Shown: piece by piece, positions 38,854 to 47,375 of the stretch
Position numbering within the stretch: position 1 is the first letter of the stretch
Layout: each line of letters starts with the position of its first letter
Origin: Methylomarinum sp. Ch1-1
GTDB taxonomy: Bacteria; Pseudomonadota; Gammaproteobacteria; Methylococcales; Methylomonadaceae
Reading direction: 5' to 3'
DNA length: 64,000 nucleotides
Assembly: GCF_030717995.2 (NCBI RefSeq)
Contig: NZ_CP157743.1
Span: 682,001 to 746,000, forward strand
The notes under the pieces: model-generated
The model's database searches: none
What the model saw: only the letters and a program-made list of their open reading frames with translations
Told to the model about the DNA's origin: nothing
Translations under genes and position numbers: made by a program

Positions 38854-38934
38854 GTAAACCGATTTGTATACAACGCCTTGACAAAAGTACACCGATAGGT
38901 TTACCTTTGCAACCAAGTAAACAGATTGGTTTAC
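38854..38934. promoter_or_regulatory. Three operator-like palindromes between tetR and P460 genes
   Basis: GTAAACCGATTTGTATAC (38854-38871), GTACACCGATAGGTTTAC (38887-38904) and GTAAACAGATTGGTTTAC (38917-38934) share the form GTAMAC-N6-GTWTAC. Their starts are 33 and 30 bases apart, about three helical turns, so the repressor dimers would lie on one face. A TTGACA at 38878-38883 is a good -35 for the P460 gene, which places the middle operator between -35 and -10. Strong sign of repression by the adjacent TetR protein. Confidence 0.8.
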
Positions 38935-38959
38935 TTATTCCATCTTTCAGGAGGTTATC

Positions 38960-39580
38960 ATGTTTCAGTTTACTTTCAACCGCAGAACACTCGCATTCGC
39001 CCTAAGCTTTCTGCTGTCCGCTTTAACCGTTACATCAACAGCCACAGCCGGCGACAGTCCCTCGGAAAAAACTTACGCCCATTTCAACGAAGCCGGACAA
39101 CTGCTCAGACCCAGCGGCTACCGGGAATGGATTTTCATCGGCGCGCCATTGACGCCGAACGACATGAATAACGGCAAGGCCGCGTTTCCGGAATTTCATA
39201 ACGTCTACATCGACCCGGTCAGTTGGGCGCACTGGAAAACCACCGGCGAATTCCGCGACGGTACAATCATCGTCAAGGAGCTGGTCAGCGTCGGCGGCAA
39301 ACAGGCCGCCAGCGGCAACGGCTATTTTCAGGGCGACTATATCGGCCTGGAAGCGATGGTCAGAAGCAAACAGCATCTCCCCGATGCCGACGGCCATTGG
39401 GGCTTTTTCCGCTACACGATAGAACACAGCGATCGGTTACATAAATCCGCAGCTGCCCAACCCGAAGAAAACTGCATGGCCTGCCATCAAAGTAAGGCAG
39501 CAAAGGATCAGGTATTTATCCAATATTATCCGGTGTTGCGCGCCGCAGCCGGGAAAGGCGATAGGGGAACGGGAAGATAA
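38960..39580 (+). CDS. Cytochrome P460-family c-type cytochrome
   Basis: 206 residues. A Sec signal peptide (RRTLAFALSFLLSALTVTSTATAG) sends it to the periplasm. The P460 body has YREWIFIGAPLTPNDMNNGKAAFPEFHNVYIDP. One heme site, CMACH, lies near residue 171, followed by the usual short tail. P460 enzymes oxidise hydroxylamine and/or handle NO; in methanotrophs they remove hydroxylamine formed by methane monooxygenase acting on ammonia. A CAGGAGG ribosome site precedes the ATG. Controlled by the divergent TetR gene. The Lys that cross-links the P460 heme cannot be assigned with certainty here. Confidence 0.85.
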   Translation: MFQFTFNRRTLAFALSFLLSALTVTSTATAGDSPSEKTYAHFNEAGQLLRPSGYREWIFIGAPLTPNDMNNGKAAFPEFHNVYIDPVSWAHWKTTGEFRDGTIIVKELVSVGGKQAASGNGYFQGDYIGLEAMVRSKQHLPDADGHWGFFRYTIEHSDRLHKSAAAQPEENCMACHQSKAAKDQVFIQYYPVLRAAAGKGDRGTGR

Positions 39581-39603
39581 GTTCTTCGAAGACATATAAG
39601 AAT

Positions 39604-39682
39604 GTAGCCTGGATGGAGCTTGCGGAATCCGGGATAAACATGGCTAAGGTTGTCCCTGGACACACTGCGTTTTATCCAGCCT
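39604..39682. repeat. REP-like palindrome of the TAGCCTGGATG type
   Basis: Begins GTAGCCTGGATGGAGCTTGC and closes with TATCCAGCCTAC, downstream of the P460 gene. Same family as the palindrome interrupted by the group II intron (36075-38205) and one near 51975-52031. May act as a terminator. Confidence 0.7.
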
Positions 39683-39790
39683 ACTGTATTTTGTATAATG
39701 GGCCGAACCATGAGGCGCATAGGTTGAAACAACAATGAATATTGATTTTGGCTATCGACGACTAAATTCGAAAGCATAGATGGAGCAAGA

Positions 39791-40150
39791 ATGAAAATCG
39801 CGGTAGCCAGCCAGAATAAGCGCGAGATCACCGGTCATACCGGTCACTGCCGAAAATTTTGGATCTATACGATAGAAAACGCCGAAGTCACGGAAAAGTC
39901 GCTGCTGGAATTGGACAAGGCGCATTGCTTTCACGATCTGTCGCCGAATGATGCGTCGCCTTTGGATGGCGTCGATCTGCTGATTGCCGGGGGTATGGGC
40001 GAAGGGCTGGCGCGCAGGATCGAAGCACGCAACATCAAGCCTTTCACGACCTCGGAAAAATCCCCGGACAAGGCCGTCGCCTTGTACCTAAAGGGCTTGT
40101 TGAAACAAGAACCGCTGCAAACGCAAAGGCACAAAGCCAAGTCATCGTAA
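39791..40150 (+). CDS. NifX/NifB-like dinitrogenase cofactor-type protein
   Basis: 119 residues with the NifX-type fold: MKIAVASQNKREITGHTGHCRKFWIY, VDLLIAGGMGEGLARRIEARNI and KPFTTSEKSPDKAV. This small domain family (Nitro_FeMo-Co) binds FeMo or Fe-S clusters in nitrogenase maturation but also occurs in proteins unrelated to nitrogen fixation. No nif gene is near, so its role here is open. It probably has its own promoter after the REP-like palindrome. Confidence 0.8.
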   Translation: MKIAVASQNKREITGHTGHCRKFWIYTIENAEVTEKSLLELDKAHCFHDLSPNDASPLDGVDLLIAGGMGEGLARRIEARNIKPFTTSEKSPDKAVALYLKGLLKQEPLQTQRHKAKSS

Positions 40151-40158
40151 TCTTTTAG

Positions 40159-40665
40159 TCACACCCGTTCGGCTATCGTGACGGCCCACCAAGGCCCCTC
40201 GTCGTTATTCAAGAGCGCCGACCAGAACCAGGACGAAACGTCGTACCAACCGTTTCCGCTATCGTCGCGGATATGTTCGCAGACGCGGTAGCTTTCGCCT
40301 CCGCGTTCGGCCAGGACACAGCCCCATAACCGGTCTTCAGCATCACGCCAAATGGGTTGGTTCGACATGGCAAAACCGGCGCCGCGCAGGCAATCGGCCG
40401 AGGGATGCAGATTTCGTGTCGGCCGTTCGACATAACGGATGATCACGTCCCGCCCGCCATCATTGAAGCGGCCGATTTTACCGGGAAAGCCCCGGCTGAA
40501 GCCTTGTTCCTGAGCTGTCAGCGGCAAAGGCGTCAGCTCCCGGCCATGCAATTCGTTCGGCCAGCCCGGAAACGGCCGCTCCTGTTGGACTGAACTATTG
40601 TGCCAAACGGCCAGCGGCGTCAACGCCGCGCATAAATGAATCGCGATAATGATTAAACTGCGCAT
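40159..40665 (-). CDS. EpsI-like exosortase-associated protein
   Basis: 168 residues from the ATG preceded by GGGAGG. An N-terminal hydrophobic anchor (LIIIAIHLCAALTPLAVW) precedes a periplasmic domain with HPSADCLRGAGF, like the conserved H-x-P-x-x-C-L-x-G motif of EpsI domains, and RVCEHIRDDSGNGWYDVSSWFWSALL. EpsI domains are usually fused to or encoded beside exosortases. The start codon lies within the 3' end of the exosortase gene. Probable helper of sorting or of polymer assembly. Confidence 0.7.
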   Translation of the reverse strand: MRSLIIIAIHLCAALTPLAVWHNSSVQQERPFPGWPNELHGRELTPLPLTAQEQGFSRGFPGKIGRFNDGGRDVIIRYVERPTRNLHPSADCLRGAGFAMSNQPIWRDAEDRLWGCVLAERGGESYRVCEHIRDDSGNGWYDVSSWFWSALLNNDEGPWWAVTIAERV

Positions 40666-41441
40666 GGCGTCGCCCTCCCGTTGCATTGATGAAACCCCAA
40701 AACCGCCGAGGCGACCAGGGCGAACACGATGATCCCGATTAACGAATGGGCTATATCGGGAGCATTAATGATGCCGCTTTCGGTGAAAAACAGCAGGGTC
40801 GAGCGCAACACATTGCCGATGAACACGCTAAACATCGTCACACTGGTGCTCAGCCAGGTTGCCAATAACCCCAGATCACGCCAGGCTGCCAGCGTGAAAT
40901 TCAGATACAGCGCGGTCCACAGCATTTTGATGCCGGCGCAGGGAGCGTCGACCGCGATCACTTCGCCTTGCCAAAACAATAAGGTGCCCTGCGGTTGTAC
41001 GTCGTAGTCGATTAACTGGAGAAGCCCCGACGAAAAAAACGCCGTAATCGCCCGGATCGGAAAGCCGCCGTAGAACTGCAGCGAAGCGATCAACGGCAGC
41101 GACAACAGCAGCAATCCGGCGACCCCGGCCTGTAGCGTTCGGCCGTAGCCGATGCCGGACAAGGTCACGGCTATGGCCAGCACCGCGACGATAGCCCGCA
41201 GCAACGGCGGCAACAGCGCAAAAGTGACGGCATAAATTAGCGTTAACGTGGTGGCGATTATCAGCGCCCGCCGTGACACAATATGACCGGTGCGTTTTTG
41301 CGCCACGATGAACAACACGGTAGCGAGCGCCAGAATGCCCCACGGTTCGTCCGACCGATCCAGCATGCGTTGCCCATACCAGAGCCAGACCGGCCAAAAA
41401 GCGATGATTTGCATACAAACGAAGCGATGCGAAGCCGTCAT
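40653..41441 (-). CDS. Exosortase (PEP-CTERM-type transpeptidase)
   Basis: 262 residues with about eight membrane helices. The catalytic triad is visible: Cys168 in DAPCAGIKMLW, Arg213 in GNVLRSTLLFF and His232 in DIAHSLIGI. It removes C-terminal sorting signals on the outer face of the inner membrane. The VIT/vWA gene directly upstream (12 bases) carries a PEP-CTERM-like tail and is the likely dedicated substrate. The ATG follows AGGAG. It may correspond to the subfamily paired with VIT-domain proteins, which I cannot confirm without profiles. Confidence 0.88.
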   Translation of the reverse strand: MTASHRFVCMQIIAFWPVWLWYGQRMLDRSDEPWGILALATVLFIVAQKRTGHIVSRRALIIATTLTLIYAVTFALLPPLLRAIVAVLAIAVTLSGIGYGRTLQAGVAGLLLLSLPLIASLQFYGGFPIRAITAFFSSGLLQLIDYDVQPQGTLLFWQGEVIAVDAPCAGIKMLWTALYLNFTLAAWRDLGLLATWLSTSVTMFSVFIGNVLRSTLLFFTESGIINAPDIAHSLIGIIVFALVASAVLGFHQCNGRATPCAV

Positions 41442-41453
41442 GATGAACTCCTG

Positions 41454-43469
41454 TTATACGGCAAGGCTCTTGCGGCGCCGTTTCAACCAAGCGATTGAGG
41501 CAATCACCATCAACACAGCCAGCAGACTGATGATTTCGGGTTCCGGCGTGGTCGGTACGATGCCGCCGCCCACGGCCAGATTGCTGACGCCCTTCGGCAA
41601 CGGCAACGGTTGTTTGACCGTCCGGTTTTCGCCACTCGAATTAACGACGACTTCGTCGATGGCGATGAACGACGTGTAGGCGGTCAGCAGGTTATAGGTC
41701 AGGCCCAGTGTCGTGATTTCCGCCTTGCGCTCGGAATCGGACCGCAGCTTTTGGTAATCGCCCAATTCGGCGATCCGTTGCCGCGCCCATAAATAACGCA
41801 GCGCGCCGTTATGCGCCCCCGCCTCAGCGTCGGCGACGTTCACGCTACGAAAATAATCCCCGTCACCGCGGCGGCCGGCGATGTTAATGTTGCCTTCCGC
41901 CTTGCCCCGCCATTTGCCGAACACCACCAACGGCCGTTCCGCGAATAGATCGTTCATTTGCTGCGGTTCCACATCGTAAACGTCGAAGCCGTCGAAATCG
42001 ATTGCGATGTCGGTCAACACCGGGGTCTGGATATAACTCCTGAAACGCTGTGCAATCGGCAAAGCTTCTTCCAGCTTGGTAATGACGAAAGGCTCGCCCC
42101 GCCCGCTTCTGGCCAGCCCCTCGATCAAAAAGCGGTTGACGCTGGAACCGATGCCGAAAGCGAAAAAGTTGGCGTTATTCAGGTTGTCTCTGACGTAATC
42201 GAAGACGTCGGTTTCGACCGAAATATAGCCATCCGTCACCACCACGAAGCTGCGTGACACGCCGCTTTTGGCCGGTTGCGCCATGGCCCGCTGCAATGCC
42301 GGCAGCAGGCGGGTGCCGCCGCCACCGCGCTGGCTTTCCATCATCGAGACAGCTTTTTCTATGTTGCTTTCGGTGGCGGGCAGCGGGCTTTCGGCCAGCA
42401 GCGAGGAACCGCCGGAAAAAAACAAGATATTGAAGCGGTCGCTGGGGCGCAGTCGCGTCAACAACTCGACCATCAGCTTCTTGCTGATGTTCAACGGAAA
42501 ACCATGCATAGAACCCGAGACATCGACGACGAAAATGTATTCGCGCGGCGGTATCGCGGCATTGGCGACCCGTTCGGGCGGTTGCGACAGCAGCAGAAAA
42601 AAGTTTTCATCTTCGCCTTCATGCAGCAATAGCCCGGTTGCTATCTCTTTGCCGCGCAATTGGTAGCGCAACACATAATCGCGGTTGCCGTTGTCGGCGC
42701 CGGCCTTTTTCAAACGGATTGCAGCAGAGCCTTGCTGACCGTAAGCGACATCGACGTCATGCGAAGGCGACATGACCGCCTGGATTGGCAAACCGGCCGC
42801 CAACGACACCTTGATGTCGAAGGCATAAGGCGGCTTTTCTTCCTGCTGCAGATAAGGGTTGGCAATCCAAAAATCGTGATCGTCGGCCCCGGCCGACGGC
42901 AATTCGGAATAGCGTGGGCCAACCACCGCCGGGTAGACGAATTCATACACGCCCTGTTCCGGCACGATCATTTCGGTATAAGCGAGTTCGACGACGATGC
43001 GATCGCCCGGCATGATGTTGGCGACATTCATTTGGAAGACATTGGGGCGTTGTTGTTCCAGCAGCGAAGCGCGTTTACCGGCTTGTTTCGCCTGCCGGTA
43101 TTCGACTTTGGCCGCTTGCCGTTCCTTGATTTTGGCGACGATTTTACGTTCGCCCACGGTCATCGTCATCGCATACACCGCGGCCCGGGTCGATCCGGGA
43201 AAGACATAGATCGCCTCGATGGGGCTGTTGCCGCGATTTTGATAAACCTGGCGGATTTTCACGTCGGCGATGACGCCGGCGATATCGACCTGCGCCGAAG
43301 TTTCTTGCAACGGCAGGGTTTCGCCGCCCTCCTCACCGTCGCCGACGATTTGAAAATAAGGCGACAGGGTTTTATCGTTTTCGAGTTCGTTGGCTGCCGC
43401 CACGCCGGCTAATAGCAATAATGTGAACAGCGCCAGCAGGCGCCAGGGGTTTGCGTCTATTCGGATCAT
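41454..43469 (-). CDS. VIT and vWA domain protein with PEP-CTERM-like sorting signal
   Basis: 671 residues. Signal peptide (about 1-26). VIT domain at about 50-180 (VDIAGVIADVKIRQVYQNRG, PGSTRAAVYAMTMTVGERKI). A von Willebrand A domain from about 310 has the MIDAS motif DVSGSMHG (316-323) and later FVVVTDGY. The C-terminus is VPTTPEPE, then a hydrophobic helix and KRRRK: the tripartite exosortase signal. It resembles the marine proteobacterial sortase target (inter-alpha-trypsin-inhibitor-like) proteins. Expected to be exported, cleaved near PEP and released or attached to the envelope. GAGGAAACG precedes the ATG. Confidence 0.88.
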   Translation of the reverse strand: MIRIDANPWRLLALFTLLLLAGVAAANELENDKTLSPYFQIVGDGEEGGETLPLQETSAQVDIAGVIADVKIRQVYQNRGNSPIEAIYVFPGSTRAAVYAMTMTVGERKIVAKIKERQAAKVEYRQAKQAGKRASLLEQQRPNVFQMNVANIMPGDRIVVELAYTEMIVPEQGVYEFVYPAVVGPRYSELPSAGADDHDFWIANPYLQQEEKPPYAFDIKVSLAAGLPIQAVMSPSHDVDVAYGQQGSAAIRLKKAGADNGNRDYVLRYQLRGKEIATGLLLHEGEDENFFLLLSQPPERVANAAIPPREYIFVVDVSGSMHGFPLNISKKLMVELLTRLRPSDRFNILFFSGGSSLLAESPLPATESNIEKAVSMMESQRGGGGTRLLPALQRAMAQPAKSGVSRSFVVVTDGYISVETDVFDYVRDNLNNANFFAFGIGSSVNRFLIEGLARSGRGEPFVITKLEEALPIAQRFRSYIQTPVLTDIAIDFDGFDVYDVEPQQMNDLFAERPLVVFGKWRGKAEGNINIAGRRGDGDYFRSVNVADAEAGAHNGALRYLWARQRIAELGDYQKLRSDSERKAEITTLGLTYNLLTAYTSFIAIDEVVVNSSGENRTVKQPLPLPKGVSNLAVGGGIVPTTPEPEIISLLAVLMVIASIAWLKRRRKSLAV

Positions 43470-43781
43470 GATCGTTTCCTCTTACAATGGACGGTAGGAT
43501 TGCCGTGATTTCAGTGTAAGAAACGGAAAAGAAATGACGTTGAAGGGCTTGTGAAGTCGTTGTGAAATCTATGTGAAGTGGGCTTTTAGTAACGCCCACA
43601 TTTCCTGTAATTCCAAGCTCCAGCTTGGATTACAGTCCTCGGAAGCTCCAGCTTCCCGGTTTGGCCTTCCAAGCTCCAGATTGGAAGGCAGCTAATAACT
43701 TGTATGAGTGCCTTCAGGCAACATTTGTAGGCCGTCCGTACAAAGCGCCAGCGTGTACGAGCTGTCATTGTTGGACACGCT
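43470..43781. other. Intergenic region with nested short palindromes
   Basis: No gene. Two short palindromes around AAGCTCCAGCTT and GGAAGCTCCAGCTTCC (43610-43660) and a third around CCAAGCTCCAGATTGG follow each other. They may end the CreC transcript and are unlike the main repeat families. Confidence 0.5.
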
Positions 43782-45209
43782 CTACATTGAAGGGAAAAAC
43801 AAGCGGGCCTCGGCGCCGCCGTCGGGACGATTCGTCAGCGTGATATTCCCCTGATGCAAGACCGCTATTTCCTTGACCAAACTGAGACCGAGGCCGGAAC
43901 TCTTGCGGCCGTCTGACGGCCGTTTCAATGAATAAAATCGTTCGAAAACCCGCTCACGCGCATAGTCTGGGATACCCGGTCCTTGGTCGAGCACCGCAAA
44001 GCAAACACCATTCGTCTGCCGTAAGACTCGAACAACGATCGCGCCACCGGCCGGGCTAAAATCGATCGCATTTTGCACGATGTTCAGCAAGGCCTGCCGG
44101 ATCAGGTTCGGTTCGCCTCGAATCGTCAAATCGCGCTCGCCCCGTATGTCCAACTCGATATTTTTGACCGCCAACAATGGCGCAAGTGTTTTTTCCAGTT
44201 CGGCAAGCAGGTTGCTCACGCCGATGCGCTCTTTCGAATTGATGTATTTTCGAGTCTCCAATGAGGACAGCAATAGCAGATTATCGACGATGCGACCTAT
44301 GCGCCCGCTCTCTTGCCGGATATTGCGTAGAAACGTCTGCCGCTGCGCCGGTGTTAGGTCTTCTTCCAGCAATTCGACCGCGCCGCTGATCGCCGACAAC
44401 GGACTTTTAATCTCGTGGGTCAGCGTTTGCACGTAATTTTCGACATAGCGTTTTCCGGCCAGCGCATCGCGCATTTGTTCGAAAGCGACGCCCAGTTCTT
44501 CCATTTCACTCGAACCCAGCCGTGGCCGTCGCAGCCGTTTGCCGTCACGGACCGCGCGAGCGTAATCGGTCAGGCGAATAATCGGCCGGGTCACCCAGAC
44601 GCTAAGCAACAGGCCGATAACGATCAAGGCCAAGCACACGAAGGTTCCGCCAATGATGAATTTATTCTGTGCAGCTTCGGTAAATTGATCAGCGCTGTAG
44701 GTCGGCTTGCCCACCGACAACACGCCGATTAAGTCGCCTTGGTGCAAAATCGGCGCGGCAATATACATCATCCTTCTGTCTGCGTTATTTTCCATCGGCG
44801 ACGTGCGCGCGCCATAGTCTCCGCGCAACGTGCGATGAACATCGCGCCATTGCGAGTAATCCTTGCCTTCGTCGCGGCCGTCATTGGAATCGAAGATAAC
44901 GACGCCGGTGCGGTCGGTGATGTAGACATGCCAATCCACCTGGCTTTTCAACAGGCCGAATACCTGTGCGGAAAACACCTGCGAGCGGACCTGATCAAAA
45001 CCGGCCCGAAACAGCGGCAGATTGATGTTGCCGTTGATGTCGGAGGATGCGGCCAGCGCCGCCAAGACACGCGAGGCATCGACCAAAGGCTCCTCGGTCG
45101 ATTCACGGTAACGCAGCTCGATATCGTCGACAACTAAGGAAATCGGAAAATAAAAGCCGCCGCCAATCAGCAGAACGATACCCAGGATGATGCGTCGGCG
45201 GATGCTCAT
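43782..45209 (-). CDS. creC: CreC-like sensor histidine kinase
   Basis: 475 residues from the ATG overlapping the regulator's stop (ATGA). Inner-membrane kinase: first helix IILGIVLLIGGGFYFPISLVV, periplasmic sensor about 35-185, second helix FVCLALIVIGLLLSVWV, HAMP region, H-box TLTHEIKSPLSAISGAVELL, N-box NIVQNAIDFSPAGG, G-boxes DQGPGIP and GLGLSLVKEIA. The N-terminus FPISLVVDDIELRYRESTEEPLVD is characteristic of CreC. It lies upstream of the VIT-exosortase genes on the same strand, so it may control them. Confidence 0.87.
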   Translation of the reverse strand: MSIRRRIILGIVLLIGGGFYFPISLVVDDIELRYRESTEEPLVDASRVLAALAASSDINGNINLPLFRAGFDQVRSQVFSAQVFGLLKSQVDWHVYITDRTGVVIFDSNDGRDEGKDYSQWRDVHRTLRGDYGARTSPMENNADRRMMYIAAPILHQGDLIGVLSVGKPTYSADQFTEAAQNKFIIGGTFVCLALIVIGLLLSVWVTRPIIRLTDYARAVRDGKRLRRPRLGSSEMEELGVAFEQMRDALAGKRYVENYVQTLTHEIKSPLSAISGAVELLEEDLTPAQRQTFLRNIRQESGRIGRIVDNLLLLSSLETRKYINSKERIGVSNLLAELEKTLAPLLAVKNIELDIRGERDLTIRGEPNLIRQALLNIVQNAIDFSPAGGAIVVRVLRQTNGVCFAVLDQGPGIPDYARERVFERFYSLKRPSDGRKSSGLGLSLVKEIAVLHQGNITLTNRPDGGAEARLFFPSM

Positions 45210-45898
45210 CGCTCGTCCCGTAGCGAGTAGCCGATGCCGCGATGAGTCACGATGGGGTCGTCGTCGGGACACACGGCTTTGAGTTTCTGGCGGATGGTCT
45301 TGATATGGGTATCGACCGTGCGCTCCAGGCTGATGCCGCCATGTTCCCAGGCGTTATCCATCAATTGTTCGCGGCTATAGACGCGGCCCGGCGATTGTAT
45401 CAACAGCTGCAATAGCCGGTATTCGGTGCGCGACAGCTCCAGCGGGGTATTGCGATAGCTGATGCGGAACCGTTCCTTGTCGATAGCGAACCAGGCGGAA
45501 TTCGATAGTAACGATTGGGTATCGGCGGGTTCTTTCAACGCTGTTCGCCTTAACACCGCCTTGACCCGTGCGCTGAGTTCGCGCGGACTAAATGGCTTGG
45601 TGACATAATCATCCCCGCCCAGTTCCAGACCTACGACCCGGTCGATTTCGTCGCTGCGCGCGGTCAAAAAAATCAACGGTATCGTCGAAGACGCGCGGAT
45701 TTGACGCGCTAGATCGAAACCGTTCATGTCGGGCAAACCGATGTCGAGAATCAGCAAATCGAAGTTTTCGCCCGCCATTTCCTGCAGCGCCTCGCTGCCG
45801 GTGGAAGCCGCCTTTACCTTAAACCCTTCGGTTTCCAATGCGAAGGTTGTGTTATCGACAATCGACGGCTCGTCGTCGACGATGAGTATGGTCGCCAT
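45206..45898 (-). CDS. creB: CreB-like response regulator (OmpR family)
   Basis: 230 residues. Receiver domain with acidic pocket (ILIVDDEPSIV), phospho-acceptor Asp in LLILDIGLPDMNGFDLARQIR (about residue 52), Thr in IFLTARSDEID and Lys in YVTKPFSPRELSARVKAVLRR. C-terminal winged helix with GRVYSREQLMDNAWEHGG and RTVDTHIKTIRQKL. Translationally coupled to the kinase gene. CreB regulates carbon-source and beta-lactam responses in enterobacteria; here the adjacent exosortase cassette is a possible target. Confidence 0.88.
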   Translation of the reverse strand: MATILIVDDEPSIVDNTTFALETEGFKVKAASTGSEALQEMAGENFDLLILDIGLPDMNGFDLARQIRASSTIPLIFLTARSDEIDRVVGLELGGDDYVTKPFSPRELSARVKAVLRRTALKEPADTQSLLSNSAWFAIDKERFRISYRNTPLELSRTEYRLLQLLIQSPGRVYSREQLMDNAWEHGGISLERTVDTHIKTIRQKLKAVCPDDDPIVTHRGIGYSLRDER

Positions 45899-46079
45899 GA
45901 TTTTCGCTACTTTTTCTGGGTGGATAATCTAATGCCCGCTGTCTTCGTTTTCTCCCCGACAACGGCCAGTTATCTACAATGTAGCGTAAAAGTTATCTTA
46001 ATTCCTATTCAACGTCGCCAAGATGATCGTGTGGTACACGATCAAAATCAGCTATTCGGGGGACCAAGTAGAAAGCCTC

Positions 46080-46105
46080 GTTGGGCTGACACCAGAAAGC
46101 CCAAC
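46080..46105. repeat. REP-like hairpin flanking a dead RAYT (left)
   Basis: Arms GTTGGGCT (46080-46087) and AGCCCAAC (46098-46105). It pairs with the inverse copy at 46626-46651 on the other side of the RAYT remnant. Confidence 0.75.
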
Positions 46106-46170
46106 AAAACCCCCACCACTCAAGATATTAATTCCCAATATGAACCCTGCCCATCGCAATTCATATCAGC

Positions 46171-46590
46171 TCACCAATTAACATTTAAAACACCCTCTTG
46201 TATGAATCGATGAATGCTTGAATGTCTCCAATCGACACGAATCAAATGCTCCCAATATCGCCGTTGCCACTTGTACCCTTTGGGTAAACACCTCGTTCTC
46301 TCTTATTCAAACGGCTACTATTGATTCGTTCATTCTCAGGCAACACTCTGGAAAAATTAGATTTAATTAAATCCAGCGCGTTGCATAATCATCGTCACCC
46401 GTTGGCAATGTCCAAATGGCATGTAAATGATCAGGCAAGATAACAATAGCTTCAACAAAATAGGGATGTTTTTGTTGCACCTTTTTCATGCAAGCTCTTA
46501 ATTCATTCACATGGTCAATCAAAAGGCTTCGATTCCGTTCTGCAAAATTAACGGTAAAAAAATAACACCCACCTTTATGCTTAGCTCTTC
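46171..46590 (-). pseudogene. Decayed REP-associated tyrosine transposase (RAYT)
   Basis: Reading the minus strand gives KHKGGCYFFTVNFAERNRS, LIDHVNELRACMKKVQQKHP, VEAIVILPDHLHAIWTLP (the H-x-H metal motif of Y1 transposases) and, after a frameshift near 46270, KWQRRYWEHLIR. The start is missing and there is at least one frameshift, so it is dead. RAYTs copy REP hairpins; REP-like hairpins with the same stem lie on both sides in inverted order, and related hairpins are scattered through the window. Confidence 0.85.
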
Positions 46591-46625
46591 AATATTGCAT
46601 TTTTCTGCTTGTGAGAGTGATATTT

Positions 46626-46651
46626 GTTGGGCTTCCTATCGTCAGCCCAAC
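46626..46651. repeat. REP-like hairpin flanking a dead RAYT (right)
   Basis: Arms GTTGGGCT and AGCCCAAC around the core GCTTCCTATCGTCAGC. The same core, or its complement, appears at 12005, 12563, 16630, 16863, 17061, 35218 and 52317, joining those repeats to the RAYT system. Confidence 0.75.
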
Positions 46652-46664
46652 CTACAATGCTAAA

Positions 46665-47096
46665 TCATTTGCATGGAGTTTCGCTTCTGAAGAGGAGACC
46701 GTTGTTATCGAGGCAAGCATAAGCATTACCTTTTCCGCCCAGTTTCGGAACTGACAAGCGCCCCTCTACAATAATTGAATCAACGTCAGAGGCTAATACT
46801 AAGGCGCTGGTAGTACCAGGGCTTGTTGAAATGATTTTTCCATCAATAGTGATTCTGCCCGTAACCAAGCTTTCAGAAGCCAGTGGCCCATCAACGATGA
46901 CAGGTCCAGCATCGGACATTAAACGTAATGCGCTAGTACTTCCTTTTCTAGTGGAGAGCGTTTTAGCAACTTCACAGACATCATCCGCATCGCAGGAATT
47001 CGCTGCAATTTCTGCATTGGGATCGGTTGGTTCATAAGCAGGTTCACATCCTAATAAACCGATAAATAAAAAGTAAACGGGATTAAGCTTGTTCAT
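46665..47096 (-). CDS. Hypothetical lipoprotein
   Basis: 143 residues from the ATG at 47096, preceded by GGAGA. Signal MNKLNPVYFLFIGLLGCEPAYE has a lipobox (LLGC). The mature part has two pairs of Cys (CDADDVCEV near residue 38 and CLDNNGLLFRSETPC at the C-terminus). Two similar segments (TSALRLMSDAGPVIVDG and TSALVLASDVDSIIVEG) indicate an internal duplication forming a small beta structure. Not recognised as a known family. Confidence 0.65.
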   Translation of the reverse strand: MNKLNPVYFLFIGLLGCEPAYEPTDPNAEIAANSCDADDVCEVAKTLSTRKGSTSALRLMSDAGPVIVDGPLASESLVTGRITIDGKIISTSPGTTSALVLASDVDSIIVEGRLSVPKLGGKGNAYACLDNNGLLFRSETPCK

Positions 47097-47236
47097 AAAC
47101 TTCTCCAACTAGAATGTGGCAAATTAACCAGAAATTCATTCTAACGTACAAAGTTATGATTAACTAGTAATACCCGGTTAACGACCAGGCGCGGTTATCA
47201 TCGACGCGTGCACATGAGTAGGGTCACACATGAGTA

Positions 47237-47339
47237 GGGTCAGGTCTAGATTTATAGCTATTTTGTCAAAAAAATAAAGAGGCTAAACTCATTATCGCTT
47301 ACAAATCGAAGTGTTACGCTATTTTTCTAGACCTGACCC
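47237..47339. repeat. Palindrome-ended repeat A, copy 1
   Basis: 103 bases with ends GGGTCAGGTCTAGA and TCTAGACCTGACCC. The inside (TATAGCTATTTTGTC, GAGGCTAAACTCATTAT) recurs in copy 2 at about 47567 and 49510, where it has been opened by element B. Confidence 0.75.
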
Positions 47340-47375
47340 CGACGTTCGAGACCGACCCCATTGGTTTGCATTGGT

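Noticed and set aside
39791-40150. Sign of a nitrogen-fixation cluster
   Set aside because: The NifX-like domain is widespread outside nitrogenase systems and no nif gene is nearby.
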